Positions 55,924-64,000 of a DNA stretch of 64,000 nt are shown here, one piece after another. The position numbers were made by a program, and so were the translations under genes. The stretch lies in NCBI RefSeq assembly GCF_001270495.1, contig NZ_LGUR01000241.1, positions 156,484 to 220,483 on the forward strand. Reading direction: 5' to 3'. The stretch comes from Streptomyces viridochromogenes. GTDB taxonomy: Bacteria; Actinomycetota; Actinomycetes; Streptomycetales; Streptomycetaceae. Under the pieces are notes generated by a model. That model saw only the letters and a list, made by a program, of their open reading frames with translations, ran no database searches and had not been told where the DNA came from. The number at the start of each line of letters is the position of its first letter. Positions within the stretch are counted from its first letter, which is position 1.

Positions 55924-57675
55924 CTACTTCTCGGCGGTACCGACGTTGAGGTAGTCGTACTGACCGCTCCAGGCGGACGACGACACCAGGTTGGTGGCGT
56001 GCGGCGTGCGGTACAGCAGGACCTTGAAGTAGGTCAGCGGCACGATGGCGGCCTGCTCCATCATCTTCTGGTCGACCTCGGTGTACGCCTTGGTACGGGC
56101 GGCCTCGTCGGTGTTGCCGATCGCGTCGTCCAGCAGCTTGTTGATCGCGGGGTCGTCCAGCTGGGACAGGTTGGTGTTACCGGACTGGCTGATGGCCTTG
56201 CCGTGCGCGATCTGCTGCAGGAAGCCGTAGCCGGTGGGCCAGTCGGCGCCCCACTGCATCATCATCAGGCCGATGTTGTTCTTCTCGTCGAACTTGGGCA
56301 CGCCCGCGTAGTCGGAGAAGTACTTGCCGGACGGGTACTGCTTGATGTCCGCGTCGATGCCGACCTTCTTCAGCGCGCCGACGATCGCGGTGGCCGCGTC
56401 GACCTCGCCCTGCCGGTCGGTGCGGGCCGAGATGGAGGTCTTGAAGCCGCCCTCCTTGCCGCAGGCCTTCAGGTGCTCCTTGGCCTTGGCCACGTCGCCC
56501 TTGCTGCCCTTGGTGGCGTAGATGTCGGCCTTCTCGTAGCCCGAGACGTCGGTGGGCAGGGCCGTGGTGGCGATGTCACCGCGGATCGGTCCGCCCATCG
56601 CGGTCTGCACGGCGGTCTTGTCGATCGCGTACTCGACGGCCTTGCGGCACTCGACGTTGTTGAACGGCGCCAGCTTGGTGTTGATCGCCGCGTAGATGAG
56701 ACGACCGCCCGGCGCGTTGTCCGTGTTGGCCATCTGGTCCTTCTTGCCCAGGATCTGCGCCTGGGTCTGCGCGTCGACACCGGTGCCCTGGATGTCGATC
56801 ATGGTGGCCCCGGACATCACGTCCTTGTCGATCGTGGCCTTGTTGACCTTGAGGTTCACCACGATCTTGTCCGGGTACTGCTTGCGCAGCGGGTCCGTCT
56901 TGGCGTCCCACTCGGGGTTGCGGACCAGGACGATCTGCTTGCCCTCCTCGTACTTCTCGAACTTGTACGAGCCGGAGGAGACGACCTTCTTGGTGTAGTC
57001 CACACCCGTGTCCTTGGCCCGCGGCACGGGGGCCGTCTGCGGGGCACTGACGAGGTAGTCGAACTCGGCGAACGCCTTGTTCAGGTGGAAGACGATCGTG
57101 TGGTCGTCCGGGGTCTCGATGGACGAGATGCCCTTTTCGCTCTTGTCCTTGTAGGGGCCCTTGTACTTGTCCGGGTCGTCCAGCAGGTTCTGGAAGTAGT
57201 TGGGGCCGAGGGAGAGCACGTCACGCGCGAAGTTCGAACGCTCCACCGCGTACTTGACGTCCTTCGAGGTGACCGCGGTGCCGTCCTCGAACTTGACGCC
57301 CTGGCGGATCTTGTACGTCCAGGTCTTGCCGCCGTCGCTGGGCGTGCCCGCGCCCTCCGCGAGGTCCGGGACGAGCTCGTTGCCCGCCTCACCGGGGGCG
57401 GGCTTGAAGGTCATCAGGGGACGCGCGTAGAGGCGGCTGAAGTTGTAGCCGTAGGCGTAGTACATGTTGCCCGGGTCCAGGGACTCGGGAGCGTCGGCGC
57501 TCGCGTAGGTGACCGTGCCGCCCTTGTGGGTGGAGGCGTTCACCACTCCCTTGGTCGCGGCGTTCGCGCCGGCGCCCTTGGGCGTGTCGCTGCCTTCGTC
57601 GGCCTTGCTGCAGCCCGCGAGAAGCAGGCCGGCGCTACTGGCGACCGCAACTGCGGCCATTGCTGACCTTCGCAT
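55924..57675 (-). CDS. oligopeptide ABC transporter solute-binding lipoprotein
   Basis: SBP_bac_5 lipoprotein of 583 residues. The signal peptide ends in lipobox LLLAGC (Cys about 22). Landmarks are LARPLMTFKPAPGEA near the first lobe, WTYKIRQGVKFEDGTAVTSK, DVKYAVERS, and in the second lobe NNVECRKAVEYAIDKTAV and QWGADWPTGYGFLQQIAHGK, all typical of OppA/DppA proteins. It binds oligopeptides outside the membrane. The gene lies between the two permease genes of its operon, 76 bases after the OppC-type gene. Confidence 0.95.
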   Translation of the reverse strand: MRRSAMAAVAVASSAGLLLAGCSKADEGSDTPKGAGANAATKGVVNASTHKGGTVTYASADAPESLDPGNMYYAYGYNFSRLYARPLMTFKPAPGEAGNELVPDLAEGAGTPSDGGKTWTYKIRQGVKFEDGTAVTSKDVKYAVERSNFARDVLSLGPNYFQNLLDDPDKYKGPYKDKSEKGISSIETPDDHTIVFHLNKAFAEFDYLVSAPQTAPVPRAKDTGVDYTKKVVSSGSYKFEKYEEGKQIVLVRNPEWDAKTDPLRKQYPDKIVVNLKVNKATIDKDVMSGATMIDIQGTGVDAQTQAQILGKKDQMANTDNAPGGRLIYAAINTKLAPFNNVECRKAVEYAIDKTAVQTAMGGPIRGDIATTALPTDVSGYEKADIYATKGSKGDVAKAKEHLKACGKEGGFKTSISARTDRQGEVDAATAIVGALKKVGIDADIKQYPSGKYFSDYAGVPKFDEKNNIGLMMMQWGADWPTGYGFLQQIAHGKAISQSGNTNLSQLDDPAINKLLDDAIGNTDEAARTKAYTEVDQKMMEQAAIVPLTYFKVLLYRTPHATNLVSSSAWSGQYDYLNVGTAEK

Positions 57676-57751
57676 GATGGTCGGATTCCCCTTCGTAGTT
57701 GGACACTTGGGTGGGACGTCGGGTCGCAGCCGGGTGTCGCGACCGCGTACG

Positions 57752-58750
57752 TCAGCGGCTGCGGGGGTCGAGTGCGTCCCGGAGGCCGTCACCGAGGAGG
57801 TTGAAGGCCAGCACCGTGATGAAGATCGCCAGGCCGGGAACGATCATGTACTGCGGGTCGACCTCGAAGAAGTCGACGGCCTGGTTGAGCATCCCGCCCC
57901 AGGACGCCTGGGGCGGCTGGATACCCACACCGAGGAAACTCAGCGAGGCTTCGAAGAGGATGTTCGTCGGGATGAGCAGCGTCGAGTAGACGATGATCGG
58001 CGCGACGAGGTTGGGCAGCAGTTCCTTGAAGAGGATGTACGGCCCGCCGGCCCCCATCCCCCGGGAGGCGTCGACGAACTCCCGCTCGCGCAGGGCCAGG
58101 GTCTGACCGCGCACGATGCGTCCCATGTACGGCCAGTTGAAGAAGCCGATGACGAAGATCAGGACGGAGATGTGAAGGGGCAGTCCTTCGAGGCCGAAGG
58201 CACCGCCCTGGAGCGTCGCGGAGATGGCGATGGCGAACAGCAGGAGCGGGAACGCGAGGAAGGTGTCCATGAGCCGGCTGACGATGGTGTCGACCCGTCC
58301 GCCGTAGTAGCCGGCGACGAGGCCGAGGACCGTCCCGATCACGTTGGACAGGATCGTCGCACCGAAGGCCACGACCAGGGAGACCCAGGAGCCCTCCAGG
58401 ATGCGCGCGAGGATGTCCCGGCCGAACTTCGGCTCGACACCCAGCGGATGGTCCCAGCTCATGCCGCCGAAGTCGCCCTTGGGCAGCGAGGTGTTGGGGT
58501 CGATCAGGTCCTGGTGGAAGGCGTTGGGGTCGAGCCCCAGCAGCGCCTGGAGGGGGCGGGACAGGGCCGCCACGAGGATGAGCAGCACGACAACGATGCC
58601 GCCCGCCACCGCGATCTTGTCGCGCTTGAAACGGGTCCAGGCGATCTGCCCGAGTGACCGGCCCTCGATCTTCTGGGCGTCGACCCCCTTCAGCACGGCC
58701 TCAGGCTGGGCGTCGGCCTGCGATCCGGTGGTCTCGATCGGTGCCGTCAC
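57752..58750 (-). CDS. oligopeptide ABC transporter permease (OppC/DppC type)
   Basis: Permease of 332 residues from the GTG at 58750 (VTAPIETTGSQADAQ), GAGGGG about ten bases upstream. The N-terminal cytosolic stretch precedes TM1 (KIAVAGGIVVVLLILVAAL). The DppC motif appears as DHPLGVEPKFGRDILARILEG, the EAA loop as FVDASRGMGAGGPYILFKEL, and ASLSFLGVGIQPPQASWGGM follows. It is the first gene of the operon. The 364-base region in front of it has no gene and carries a palindrome that may regulate the whole unit. Confidence 0.95.
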   Translation of the reverse strand: MTAPIETTGSQADAQPEAVLKGVDAQKIEGRSLGQIAWTRFKRDKIAVAGGIVVVLLILVAALSRPLQALLGLDPNAFHQDLIDPNTSLPKGDFGGMSWDHPLGVEPKFGRDILARILEGSWVSLVVAFGATILSNVIGTVLGLVAGYYGGRVDTIVSRLMDTFLAFPLLLFAIAISATLQGGAFGLEGLPLHISVLIFVIGFFNWPYMGRIVRGQTLALREREFVDASRGMGAGGPYILFKELLPNLVAPIIVYSTLLIPTNILFEASLSFLGVGIQPPQASWGGMLNQAVDFFEVDPQYMIVPGLAIFITVLAFNLLGDGLRDALDPRSR

Positions 58751-59114
58751 GGTACGTCTGACCCCTCTCGGCCGACGGTTGCCGGCCCCCCTGGCTGCCG
58801 CTGTAGCGGTTGCTCCAACTCGCACACAGGACCCATCGGTCCGTGTCTTGTGCGGGGAGTCTTCAACGCTTTGGCGATCTGTTGCCAGAGTTGGCAAGGA
58901 AAGTATGCGCAACCGTGATGCTGTCTGCGGGGTTCCGTTATCCGGACAGTGGGTAACGGCGGCCGGACGCGTGCCAGTTGGGGCGTATGAGGGCGGACCG
59001 GGACCTTCCGATCACATCTACGCGCGGAGATTCACCTGGGAAACCGAAGTCGGCGGCCCTTTGTGCCTACGACAGCCGGGTCACCGACCGCTCGGTAGGC
59101 TAGCCCATGGATGA
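58751..59114 (-). other. promoter region of the oligopeptide ABC operon (no gene seen)
   Basis: This 364-base gap has no credible ORF. It contains the palindrome described at 58882-58897 and an AT-rich CATACTTTCC patch on the minus strand about 160 bases before the first gene. Near 59075-59100 there is a short ACCGA/TCGGT hairpin that may end the SseB-like transcript poorly. Otherwise nothing is recognised. Confidence 0.5.
58882..58897. promoter_or_regulatory. TTGCCAGAGTTGGCAA palindrome upstream of the opp operon
   Basis: Perfect 6-bp arms TTGCCA and TGGCAA flank GAGT, 132 bases upstream of the first opp gene. It has the size and symmetry of a GntR, LacI or similar operator. No regulator gene is adjacent, so it would be bound by a protein encoded elsewhere. 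Confidence 0.45.
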
Positions 59115-59915
59115 TCAGTAACGGCCCTGTGGCGGTGGGTAGCCGTAGCCGGCCGCCGGCGCCTGCGCGGGGGCGGGGGCGTGCGCCTCGCGGTCGTAGA
59201 ACGGGCGGGCGGTCGCCCGCATCCACATGGCGACCGGGTCGTCCTCGTCGGACATCGCCACGGTCGAGACCGGAAGCCCGTCCGGGACGGCGCCGATCGA
59301 CTGGAGCATCATCGAGCGCACGGAGTCGACGGCGGGCGGGCTGGTGTCGTACACGTCGAGCCCGATCGCGAGATACGGCGCGCCGAGCGCCGGCTGCACC
59401 CAGGCACGGCGCAGGGAGCGGACGGCCGGGGTGCGGTGGGCGTTCTGCGCGAGCAGGGCGTAGAACTGCGGGATCTCGATGCCGGGTTCCGTCAGGCGGA
59501 GCGGGCCGGCGGGCTGGCGGTCCAGGCCGGTGGCGATGCGGCGCAGGTCGAGCCACGGGATGCCGACGCCGCCGCCCGGGGCGTGCGGGTTCAGCCAGAG
59601 GCCGAAGTGGTCCGGGTAGAGGGTGCGGGCGACGTCGATGCCGTCGACCACCTCGTACGAGCGGTTCCAGCCGCTGGCCGACAGTTCCTGGGCGGAGGTG
59701 ACGCACGGGGCGTAGCCGTAGCCCTCGACCTCCATGTTTCCGTACTGGGCGTCCGGGGAGCCGGCCTGGCCGTGCCAGAGCAGCATCCAGACCTGGCCGG
59801 AGGACGGGGTCGCGAGGGCGCGCAGGAGGGCCTCGTAGGCGTCGTAGCGCCCGGGCGTCACCTGGCGCAGCATGTGCTCGACCTGTCCGGTCGAGGTGGT
59901 GCCGCTCGCGCTCAC
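59115..59915 (-). CDS. SseB-domain protein (paralogue 1)
   Basis: Protein of 266 residues, GTG start. It resembles enhanced serine sensitivity protein SseB and its actinobacterial relatives: an N-terminal SseB-like half (QVWMLLWHGQAGSPDAQYGN, then GYAPCVTSAQEL) and a C-terminal half with PYLAIGLDVYDTSP and MWMRATARPFYDRE. The last 20 residues are Pro/Ala/Gly/Tyr-rich. SseB folds bind protein partners, some linked to type VII-like secretion, but the function here is unknown. It lies 183 bases after a clear paralogue. Confidence 0.82.
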   Translation of the reverse strand: MSASGTTSTGQVEHMLRQVTPGRYDAYEALLRALATPSSGQVWMLLWHGQAGSPDAQYGNMEVEGYGYAPCVTSAQELSASGWNRSYEVVDGIDVARTLYPDHFGLWLNPHAPGGGVGIPWLDLRRIATGLDRQPAGPLRLTEPGIEIPQFYALLAQNAHRTPAVRSLRRAWVQPALGAPYLAIGLDVYDTSPPAVDSVRSMMLQSIGAVPDGLPVSTVAMSDEDDPVAMWMRATARPFYDREAHAPAPAQAPAAGYGYPPPQGRY

Positions 59916-60098
59916 CTTTTACCGCCCCTTCGGGAAATTTGGCTTTGAGCCCAGCTTAGGCGCTCCGCTGGGAGAGCCGTTGAGACCTCGGGACTTGACG
60001 TCGTGTGCGGGAGCGGGTGATTCGTGGTTGACCGCGCCCCGCGGCGGAGCCGCATATGTCACAGCCCCACGCCCTGCCGGCGTCGCCCGCACCGGCGC

Positions 60099-60890
60099 CT
60101 AGAAGTCCCGCTGGTAAAACGGGCGGACCTTCGTGCGCATCCAGTCGATCACCGGGTCCTGGGCCACGTCGAGGAGGACCAGGTTGACCGGCCAGGGGAC
60201 CGGGGCGCGGCCCAGGGCTCGGGACAGGGCGTCCATGGGGGCCGCGCGCAAGTCGCCCTCCCAGTGGGAGAGTTCCACGCCGATGAACATCACCGGGGCG
60301 GCCGTCTCGATCTCCGCCAGGCAGCGGCGGGCCGTCGTGACCACGCCGGTCGAGGCGAACTCGGCCGACGCCGCGGCGAGGAAGTCGACCGGCTCGTCCT
60401 GCCAGTCGGGCTCGTGGAGCTTGACCCGCCCCCCGGAGGTGAGGCCGTCCAGCGGCGTCCGGCCCACGCGGCAGAGCTCGGCCACCACGGCGGGCGGCAG
60501 GGGCACGCCGACCATGCCGTCGGGGTTCACGGCGATGCCCACGTACGGGGGCAGGCCGCGGGCGAACTCCACGGCGGGGGCGATGGTGTACGACAGGTGG
60601 GCGCCCACGACCTGGCGGAACTGCTCCTCGGAGCTGAAGACCGGGACGTACGCCTGGCCCTCGATCTCCACCGTCGGCAGGTCCAGCGGGCCGCTGTCCG
60701 GGCCGCCTCCGTTGGGCAGGGGCACCCAGACGAAGCTGCGGCCCAGCACCTCGATGATCCGGCCACCGGCCGAGGGCAGCCCGAGGGACGCCGAGAGCAC
60801 CTCCTCCAGCTCGTTGCCGGGCCAGCCGCCGTGCGGATGGAGGTGTGTCTGTGCCGGGAAGTCCGCGGGAAGTTCCGCTGGGAAGTCCAT
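60099..60890 (-). CDS. SseB-domain protein (paralogue 2)
   Basis: Protein of 263 residues sharing the C-terminal pattern of its neighbour: PVNLVLLDVAQDPVIDWMRT then KVRPFYQRDF against the other's MWMRATARPFYDRE. The N-terminal half has NELEEVLSASLGLPSAGGRI and AYVPVFSSEEQFRQVVG, the usual SseB strand order, and an acidic NPDG loop. It is the upstream member of a tandem pair, presumably an old duplication. No catalytic motif is seen, and it is cytosolic by sequence. Confidence 0.82.
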   Translation of the reverse strand: MDFPAELPADFPAQTHLHPHGGWPGNELEEVLSASLGLPSAGGRIIEVLGRSFVWVPLPNGGGPDSGPLDLPTVEIEGQAYVPVFSSEEQFRQVVGAHLSYTIAPAVEFARGLPPYVGIAVNPDGMVGVPLPPAVVAELCRVGRTPLDGLTSGGRVKLHEPDWQDEPVDFLAAASAEFASTGVVTTARRCLAEIETAAPVMFIGVELSHWEGDLRAAPMDALSRALGRAPVPWPVNLVLLDVAQDPVIDWMRTKVRPFYQRDF

Positions 60891-61043
60891 CTGCTGTCAA
60901 CCGCCTGCTGAGAACCGCTGCTGTGGCTCAAAAGGCTAGCGGGTGGCCACCCCGTGCGGGCCTACGGCGGCCCAGGTCCTGTCCGCCGGGAACTTTGCGG
61001 ACCCGGCCCGGCCCGCGCGCCGCGGTGATCCAGACGACAGGGC

Positions 61044-61718
61044 CTAGCCCGCGAAACCGATTCGGCGCAGGGTGTCCGCCGCCTCCCGGTCGATCAGTAC
61101 CGCCGAGCCGCAGCCATGGGGCAGGTTGCCCTTCTCCGCCGAGGTCAGCAGGTGGGCGGCTGCTCTGCGGTGGCGCAGGAAGGCGTACCGCGAGACGCCT
61201 CGGCCGCGTTCGCGCTGGCCTTCCAGGGCCGTGTCCGGGGGGACGTCGAGCAGCAGCAGATGCAGGCTGCCGCCGCGGCGGCGGGCCTCGCGGGCCAGCC
61301 AGCCGCGCACCCATGCCTGGGTGCCGCAGTCGTGCACGACGAGGCCCTCGCCGGAGCGCACCGCGCGGCGCAGTCCCGCGTAGTGCGCGAGGCGGACCAG
61401 GGGGCGGTAGACGGCGTAGGGGAGGAAGCGGGGCATGCGGGCGTCCCAGCGGTCCCGGGTGTCCTGGGAGTCGATGCGGGTGCCCTTCACCGTCCGCTTC
61501 ATCAGCGTGGACTTGCCGCTGCCGGGCAGGCCGGTGATCACGACGAGGTCCTGAGGGCCGAAGAGCAGCGCGTGCGGACTGCGGCCGGAGCGCTCGCGCA
61601 GGTCACGGACCACGGGTGCAAGGCACGTGCCGCGGGCTTCGGCCGCCGGGGCCGCGGGCTGCTTGGGCAGCGCCATGCCCGAGGTCGTGGCGTACGCCGT
61701 AGTGCGGTTCACCGTCAT
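61044..61718 (-). CDS. P-loop kinase-like ATP-binding protein (AAA_33)
   Basis: Protein of 224 residues, with GGAGGAGG directly before the ATG. The P-loop is LVVITGLPGSGKSTLMKRT (about residues 57-75). The switch and acidic positions appear in RIDSQDTRDRWD, and VVHDCGTQAWVRGWLARE and LLLLDVPPDTALEGQRERGR follow, resembling small-molecule kinases of the AAA_33/Zeta-toxin-like type. The substrate is unknown, and no antitoxin partner is adjacent. It is divergent from the glycine riboswitch and gcv genes. Confidence 0.82.
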   Translation of the reverse strand: MTVNRTTAYATTSGMALPKQPAAPAAEARGTCLAPVVRDLRERSGRSPHALLFGPQDLVVITGLPGSGKSTLMKRTVKGTRIDSQDTRDRWDARMPRFLPYAVYRPLVRLAHYAGLRRAVRSGEGLVVHDCGTQAWVRGWLAREARRRGGSLHLLLLDVPPDTALEGQRERGRGVSRYAFLRHRRAAAHLLTSAEKGNLPHGCGSAVLIDREAADTLRRIGFAG

Positions 61719-61893
61719 CGTCCTCCTCCGGGGTCAGGATTCCCCATCCCCACTGAGCGTAAAGAGAAGGTAATGGATGATCTCTCGCATTTTCGTTCAC
61801 CTCCTGCCACAAGCCGGTTACAGACGCGGCCTGCCGTTGACGAGCGTGGCATGCAATGATGTGCGCGCCAACTGCATATCGGCCGTTTGAATC

Positions 61894-62111
61894 CGCGCGG
61901 GAGAGTCCCCAGCAGTCCATCGCCGGGGCGCCGAAGGAGCAAGTCCCTCCCTTGAATCTCTCAGGCCCCGTTACCGCGCGGGCGAGGCACATCTGAAAAG
62001 CGGGCCGCTCCGTCTCTCTGCGAGATGCCGTGGCCCCACCCAAGGTGCAAGCCGTGACCTGGTCTTTCGCGGGTCATGGCGAACCTCTCAGGTTCCGATG
62101 ACAGATGGGGA
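61894..62111 (+). ncRNA. tandem glycine riboswitch
   Basis: Two consecutive glycine aptamers. The first (about 61894-61983) has GGGAGAG, GCCGAAGGAGCAAG and GAATCTCTCAGGC. The second (about 62006-62111) has CTCTCTGCGAGA, AAGGTGCAAGCC, GCGAACCTCTCAGG and the closing GATGGGG. These are the conserved cores of the glycine (gcvT) element. It lies 42 bases before gcvT and should turn on glycine cleavage when glycine is abundant. The remainder of 61719-61893 carries no gene and must hold the promoter. Confidence 0.92.
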
Positions 62112-62153
62112 GGAACGACCTCGCCCGTGTCATGCCTTGGGAGACATCCGCCG

Positions 62154-63290
<1,137 letters not shown>

Positions 63291-63468
63291 CGCCGTACGG
63301 AGAGACTGGCCCAGAAGTACGGCCCAGAAGTCCAACCCACACGTCCAGCCCACAAGCAGCGACTGGCAGCGGCCCGTGCGTGACCCTGCGCACATTTGCG
63401 CTGCTCACACACGTTCCCAGCAGTCCCCCATTCATCACCACTCCCGCGCGTACAGGAGAATTCACGAC

Positions 63469-63846
63469 ATGAGCAACCCCCAGCAGCTGCGCTACAGCAA
63501 GGAGCACGAGTGGCTGTCGACCGCCGAGGACGGCGTCTCGACGGTCGGCATCACCGAGTTCGCGGCCAACGCGCTCGGCGATGTCGTCTACGCCCAGCTC
63601 CCCGAGGTCGGCTCGACCGTGACCGCGGGTGACACCTGCGGTGAGCTGGAGTCGACCAAGTCGGTGTCCGACCTGTACTCCCCGGTCACCGGCGAGATCA
63701 CCGAGATCAACGAGGACGTGGTGAACGACCCGGCGCTGGTGAACTCCGCCCCCTTCGAGGGCGGCTGGCTGTTCAAGGTACGCGTCACGGAGGAGCCGGC
63801 CGACCTGCTCTCCGCCGACGAGTACGCCGCCCACACCGCCGGCTGA
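63469..63846 (+). CDS. gcvH: glycine cleavage system H protein
   Basis: Lipoyl carrier of the glycine cleavage complex, 125 residues from the ATG at 63469, AGGAGA nine bases upstream. The start [17 protein letters not shown] and the lipoylation site [14 protein letters not shown] (Lys in the STK) are the family marks, with the [18 protein letters not shown] hairpin and [13 protein letters not shown] following. It shuttles the aminomethyl group between P, T and L proteins. It lies 178 bases after gcvT; that gap has no gene. Confidence 0.97.
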   Translation: MSNPQQLRYSKEHEWLSTAEDGVSTVGITEFAANALGDVVYAQLPEVGSTVTAGDTCGELESTKSVSDLYSPVTGEITEINEDVVNDPALVNSAPFEGGWLFKVRVTEEPADLLSADEYAAHTAG

Positions 63847-63861
63847 GGAGTCGTAGCCCCC

Positions 63862-64000
63862 ATGTCTGCCCCCATGTATGACAAGTCGCTTCTGAACACC
63901 CCCCTGCACGAGCTGGACCCGGCGATCGCCGCCGCGCTCGACGCCGAGCTGGAGCGCCAGCAGTCCACCCTGGAGATGATCGCCTCCGAGAACTTCGCGC
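63862..64000 (+). CDS. glyA: serine hydroxymethyltransferase (start only)
   Basis: Only the first 46 codons are in the window. The ATG at 63862 follows GAGGAG. A second ATG at 63874 is in frame but has no ribosome-binding site of its own. The sequence [20 protein letters not shown], then [17 protein letters not shown], is the conserved N-terminus of serine hydroxymethyltransferase (IASEN motif). It interconverts serine and glycine with folate and is here grouped with the glycine cleavage genes, 15 bases after gcvH. Confidence 0.93.
   Translation, partial: MSAPMYDKSLLNTPLHELDPAIAAALDAELERQQSTLEMIASENFA

Noticed and set aside
59075..59100. ACCGA/TCGGT dyad after the SseB-like gene
   Set aside because: Arms of five bases are too short to call a terminator or operator.

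Overview
The window is chromosomal DNA from a Streptomyces-type actinomycete. The evidence is very high G+C, frequent GTG starts, a near absence of TTA codons, lipobox and twin-arginine signals, an actinobacterial GatCAB cluster, and the dispersed CTCAAACGCCGGACGGGCTGA-type intergenic repeat. From memory, the gene order follows the core-chromosome block of S. coelicolor that runs from proline dehydrogenase through serA-ilvCNB, gatBAC, ligA, mnmA and an oligopeptide ABC operon to gcvTH-glyA. I see no prophage, insertion sequence, CRISPR array, tRNA or rRNA.

Layout. 1-2149: a truncated proline dehydrogenase gene divergent from a PucR-type regulator. 2211-7227: an accessory-looking nickel/peptide-type ABC importer (lipoprotein, fused double permease, two ATPases) behind a strong Zur-box-like palindrome. 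7214-9441: a TetR repressor divergent from a 14-TM MFS pump. 9503-15091: serA, then ilvC, ilvN and ilvB on the minus strand, with a 13-residue leader peptide and attenuator before ilvB. 15232-18564: a membrane PAS-GGDEF-EAL protein (CdgC-like) with a degenerate EAL site. 18705-31160: a D-2-hydroxyacid dehydrogenase, aldo/keto reductase, sugar dehydrogenase lipoprotein, LAL regulator, small membrane proteins, GNAT, MMPL transporter and methyltransferase.

31224-34791: gatB, a small ORF, gatA and gatC. 35025-37271: an RmdB-like GGDEF-EAL protein carrying a TTA codon, the only in-frame TTA I found in the window. 37543-40752: ligA and a MetE-like gene. 40981-46525: SDR, LOG-like, DUF427, hydrolase, mnmA, amidase and cysteine desulfurase. 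46674-52450: small membrane proteins, a FabR/DesT-like TetR with its operator, a repeat-rich lipoprotein, a WYL regulator with tandem 16-bp repeats, a thioesterase, an esterase and a TRIC-type channel. 52515-58750: a five-gene oligopeptide ABC operon. 59115-61718: two SseB paralogues and a P-loop kinase-like protein. 61894-64000: a tandem glycine riboswitch, gcvT, gcvH and the start of glyA.

How the parts work together. Several genes form amino-acid pathways (proline catabolism, serine and branched-chain synthesis, glycine cleavage), each with visible cis-regulation. Two c-di-GMP enzymes of probably opposite activity lie about 17 kb apart. Cysteine desulfurase and MnmA supply tRNA thiolation, and GatCAB completes tRNA amidation. 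The least conventional parts are the Zur-box ABC importer with a fused permease, the TTA codon in the c-di-GMP phosphodiesterase gene, the modular dispersed repeats, and several unexplained operator-like repeats.
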